From assembly GCA_002316235.1 (NCBI GenBank), contig DCDD01000213.1:1-8277 (forward strand): 8,277 nt of DNA, read 5' to 3'. The position numbers and the translations under genes were made by a program. Below are positions 5,869 to 8,277 of the stretch, piece by piece (position 1 is the stretch's first letter; each line of letters starts with the position of its first letter). Below the pieces are notes generated by a model that saw only the letters and a list, made by a program, of their open reading frames with translations, was not told where the DNA came from and did not search any database. The stretch is from Bacteroidales bacterium UBA1064. Lineage in GTDB: Bacteria; Bacteroidota; Bacteroidia; Bacteroidales; Tenuifilaceae.

Positions 5869-6753
5869 ATGTTATACCTACCTCTCTGCATCCTTTCCTC
5901 GGCTGTAATACTGGTTGTTTTCAAAATTGCTGAAAGGATGAAAATCAACACCCTCAGCATCATTCTCATCAACTACATCATTGCCTGCCTAGCAGGTTTT
6001 TTTTTGTTCAGGGGTGAGGGTGCCTTTTCTGGGCAATTTAGCCCTGGCAGTATTGCCTTCATGGTTTGTCTGGGAGTACTTCTCGTGGTGGTTTTTAGAT
6101 TGGTGGGCTTAAGCACCCAGCGTGCGGGAATTGCAGCTACCTCGGTTGCCTCCAAGATGTCGGTCGTTCTCCCCATCCTGTTCTCTATCTGGATTGATCC
6201 ACACGATAAGCTTACCTCCACAAAGCTTGCCGGCATAGTGGTTGCGTTGGTAGCAGTTATCCTTTCTGTTTACCGAAACGATAACCCCAGGGATTCACTT
6301 CGGAAAATATACCTTCCTGTCCTCATTTTTTTTGGAATTGGGGTTATCGACTCTTCGGTGAAGTATGCCCAGGCCACCTTTGTTACCAACGAGCTAAACC
6401 CGCTTTTCAACTTTGTAATTTTTGGAGTTGCGTTTATTGCCGGTTTCGCAATGGTGGCTTTTTCGAAGCCAGCGCTGAAAGATTTGCAGCACCTTAAAAC
6501 GTGGCTAGTCGGAGTAGTACTGGGACTAGCCAACTTTGGCTCGATGTACTTCATGATTGCTGCTCTCAACCACATCAACCCGGCTACAGGCAAGCCTGCC
6601 CAGGGTTCGGTTGTGTTTGGAATTAACAATATAGGCGTGGTGGTTCTCGGAGTGCTTCTGGGATATACATTTTTTAAGGAGCGCCCAACCCGTCTCAACT
6701 GGTCGGGAATCGCCCTGTCGGTTGTTGCAATTTTTATTCTAATGAATAGCTGA
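5869..6753 (+). CDS. EamA/DMT-type ten-helix membrane transporter, substrate unknown
   Basis: From the ATG at 5869 this is a 294-residue, strongly hydrophobic inner-membrane protein. About ten segments can be picked out, roughly at residues 2-20, 27-47, 61-79, 85-105, 116-135, 148-165, 178-199, 213-235, 247-267 and 275-292. The two halves of five helices are the usual EamA (drug/metabolite transporter) arrangement, and the length is typical. The final helices GVVVLGVLLGYTFFKERPTRLNWSGIALSVVAIFIL match the family pattern in which a conserved Glu-Arg loop precedes helix ten. The frame is open upstream to a TTG at 5764, but those 35 extra codons are not transporter-like and would start upstream of the predicted promoter, so I prefer 5869. 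The stop codon overlaps the next ATG (TGATG at 6751-6755), which implies translational coupling to yigZ. Whether it imports or exports, and what, cannot be told from sequence. Confidence 0.85.
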   Translation: MLYLPLCILSSAVILVVFKIAERMKINTLSIILINYIIACLAGFFLFRGEGAFSGQFSPGSIAFMVCLGVLLVVVFRLVGLSTQRAGIAATSVASKMSVVLPILFSIWIDPHDKLTSTKLAGIVVALVAVILSVYRNDNPRDSLRKIYLPVLIFFGIGVIDSSVKYAQATFVTNELNPLFNFVIFGVAFIAGFAMVAFSKPALKDLQHLKTWLVGVVLGLANFGSMYFMIAALNHINPATGKPAQGSVVFGINNIGVVVLGVLLGYTFFKERPTRLNWSGIALSVVAIFILMNS

Positions 6754-7364
6754 TGCAGGCTGACGATACTTACCAAACTATTGAGCTGAAAGCCGAAGGC
6801 CTTTACAAGGAAAAGGGTAGCCGGTTTATTGCGCTGGCTTTTCCCGTATCTTCTGAGGTGCAGGTAAAGGCTATTCTCGATGACCTTAGGCAGGAGTACC
6901 ATGATGCCCGCCATCACAGCTTTGCATACATAGTTGGCTATAAAGGTGAGAGGTGGAGAACTAACGACGATGGTGAACCCTCCGGGACTGCTGGCAAGCC
7001 AATATACGGACAGCTCCTCAGTTTTAACCTGACCAACGTACTGGTGGTGGTGGTACGATACTTTGGCGGGACAAAGCTTGGCGTTTCGGGTCTGATTAAC
7101 GCATATAAAACTGCCGCCTGCAACGCCCTCAACAATGCCCGGATTGTAACCAAAACAATAGACCAAACATTTTCAGTTTTTGTTGACTACCCCTTGGTGG
7201 GTGAGGTGATGAGGGTTATTAAGGATTTAAGTATTCAGGTGATTGAGCAGCAGTTCGATACCCGGTGCATGGTGCGCGTATCGGTGCGCCAAAGCCTTTG
7301 CGGGGAGTTTACCTCCAGAATCAACAAGGTGGAATCGGCATGGATAGACAGCGTTGACCAGTAA
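6753..7364 (+). CDS. yigZ: YigZ/IMPACT family protein
   Basis: The 203-residue protein has the family's two domains. The N-terminal UPF0029/IMPACT domain (about 15-125) shows SRFIA, HHSFAYIVG, then NDDGEPSGTAGKP (71-83) and VVVVRYFGGTKLGVSGLINAY with RYFGGTKLG at 102-110. The C-terminal DUF1949-like domain (about 135-195) has a ferredoxin-like fold in solved family members. Length and motifs are those of a complete member. Its bacterial role is poorly known; the eukaryotic relative IMPACT acts on the GCN1/GCN2 translational stress pathway, and the N-terminal domain has been likened to ribosome-associated domains. The start is set by the one-base overlap with the transporter stop codon, so the pair is one operon read from the promoter at 5823-5853. 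An intrinsic terminator follows nine bases after its stop. Confidence 0.93.
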   Translation: MQADDTYQTIELKAEGLYKEKGSRFIALAFPVSSEVQVKAILDDLRQEYHDARHHSFAYIVGYKGERWRTNDDGEPSGTAGKPIYGQLLSFNLTNVLVVVVRYFGGTKLGVSGLINAYKTAACNALNNARIVTKTIDQTFSVFVDYPLVGEVMRVIKDLSIQVIEQQFDTRCMVRVSVRQSLCGEFTSRINKVESAWIDSVDQ

Positions 7365-7372
7365 TTGTTTGT

Positions 7373-7399
7373 AAAGCCCTGTTAACCGGGGCTTTTTTT
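7373..7399 (+). terminator. Intrinsic terminator between yigZ and pyrB
   Basis: AAAGCCC (7373-7379) pairs with GGGCTTT (7389-7395) around a 9-base loop, and seven T run from 7393 to 7399. It lies nine bases after the yigZ stop and 22 before the pyrB ATG. The simple reading is the end of the upstream operon. As it lies in the only gap before pyrB, an attenuator role is conceivable, but I see no leader peptide or alternative antiterminator stem. Confidence 0.85.
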
Positions 7400-7421
7400 C
7401 TACATATAACCTAAAAACAAC

Positions 7422-8277
7422 ATGAGCATGAAAAGTAAAAGTTTAGTTTCAATTAACGACCTGAGTAGGGATGAAATGCTCAGGGTACTTGACCTGGCGG
7501 AGGAATTCGAGAGAAACCCTAGCCAACCAATTCTACAGGGCAAAGTGGTTGCTACACTTTTCTTTGAGCCATCTACCCGTACCCGTCTGAGCTTCGAGAG
7601 CGCAGTTAACAGGTTGAGCGGCAGGGTTATTGGGTTTTCCGAGGCCTCGTCGAGTAGCGTTTCAAAGGGTGAAAGCCTCAAGGACACCATTCTAACAGTA
7701 GCCAACTACTCCGACCTGATTGTAATGCGGCATCCGGTGGAGGGTAGCGCCCGTTATGCCAGCGAGGTATCGCCGGTGCCGATTATTAATGCAGGCGATG
7801 GCGCCAACCAGCACCCCACCCAAACGCTGCTTGACCTGTACTCCATCCGCAAAACACAGGGAACCCTCAACGACCTAAAGATTGTGATGGTGGGTGACCT
7901 TAAGTATGGCCGAACTGTTCACTCACTACTGATGGCCATTTCGCAGTTTAACGCCTCCTTTGTTTTCATTGCCCCTCCCGAGCTGCAAATGCCTCAGGAG
8001 TACAAGCTGTTTCTTAAGGAATCGGGCCTGAAGTTTGAGGAGCACACCGACCTGGCCGATAATATTGTTGATGCCGACATTGTGTATATGACCCGTGTGC
8101 AGCGCGAGCGTTTTTCGGACCCCATGGAGTACGAAAAGGTAAAAAACGTTTACGTGCTTCGCAACCACATGCTAGCCAACACCAAGCCCAACATGAAGGT
8201 GATGCATCCGCTGCCGCGGGTAAACGAAATTAGCATTGATGTGGACGACAGCTCCAAAGCCTACTACTTTACCCAGG
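7422..8277 (+). CDS. pyrB: Aspartate carbamoyltransferase catalytic subunit, 3' end cut by the window
   Basis: PyrB joins carbamoyl phosphate and L-aspartate to N-carbamoyl-aspartate, the first committed step of pyrimidine synthesis, in the cytoplasm. The window holds 285 codons without a stop; relatives have about 300-311 residues, so only some 20-25 are missing. The carbamoyl phosphate site STRTR lies at 51-55 in FFEPSTRTRLSFE. The loop that crosses to the neighbouring subunit, SSSSVSKGESLKDT, lies at 76-89, with Lys82 and Lys87 candidates for the active-site lysine. RHP begins at 103, HPTQ is at 131-134, and HPLPR is at 262-266. All expected active-site motifs are present, so the gene looks functional. 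Two in-frame ATGs (7422 and 7428) are possible starts; neither has a Shine-Dalgarno site and I chose the first. No good TTTG/TAnnTTTG promoter lies in the short gap after the terminator. A pyrI regulatory-subunit gene often follows and would lie outside the window. Confidence 0.97.
   Translation, partial: MSMKSKSLVSINDLSRDEMLRVLDLAEEFERNPSQPILQGKVVATLFFEPSTRTRLSFESAVNRLSGRVIGFSEASSSSVSKGESLKDTILTVANYSDLIVMRHPVEGSARYASEVSPVPIINAGDGANQHPTQTLLDLYSIRKTQGTLNDLKIVMVGDLKYGRTVHSLLMAISQFNASFVFIAPPELQMPQEYKLFLKESGLKFEEHTDLADNIVDADIVYMTRVQRERFSDPMEYEKVKNVYVLRNHMLANTKPNMKVMHPLPRVNEISIDVDDSSKAYYFTQ

Noticed and set aside
6270..7166. 298-codon minus-strand open frame across the transporter and yigZ
   Set aside because: It lies opposite two well-supported genes and shows no family motif; a shadow frame.

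Overview
The window looks like chromosomal DNA of a member of the Bacteroidota, probably Bacteroidales-like. The evidence is a promoter of the Bacteroidota type (TTTG, 19 bp, TAnnTTTG) before the transporter gene, A-rich start regions without Shine-Dalgarno sites on most genes, and the protein families present. This placement is inference; there is no rRNA or other phylogenetic marker beyond pyrB. All genes I can support lie on the + strand.

Layout. Positions 1-317 hold the broken 3' part of an IS4-type DDE transposase that enters from the left edge. Positions 318-1013 are an AT-rich stretch with no convincing gene. Its right half has a cluster of CAAGGT/ACCTTG boxes and an unusually perfect AGGAGG ribosome binding site for the next gene. 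Positions 1014-2942 encode a large FMN/4Fe-4S/FAD oxidoreductase of the old yellow enzyme family, closed by a strong hairpin terminator. Then come a classical short-chain dehydrogenase (3025-3789), an exported YceI-like lipid-binding protein (3844-4437), and a medium-chain dehydrogenase that has lost its zinc ligands (4515-5594). A long imperfect hairpin (5652-5694) lies in the gap after it. A ten-helix EamA/DMT-type transporter (best start 5869) overlaps by one base with a YigZ/IMPACT-family gene (6753-7364), which ends in an intrinsic terminator. The right edge cuts off pyrB (from 7422), the catalytic subunit of aspartate carbamoyltransferase.

How the genes fit together. The left and middle part (1014-5594) reads as an accessory redox neighbourhood: three oxidoreductases of different folds plus a periplasmic YceI protein, beside a dead transposase. 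No substrate can be named from sequence. The right part (5869-8277) is ordinary housekeeping: a two-gene transporter-yigZ operon and the start of the pyrimidine locus. Base composition shifts the same way, AT-rich on the left and visibly more GC-rich in yigZ and pyrB.

I see no CRISPR array, tRNA, rRNA, phage or clearly new multi-gene system. The points most worth a second look are the unusual active site of the flavoenzyme, the box cluster upstream of it, the zinc-less dehydrogenase, and the long hairpin.
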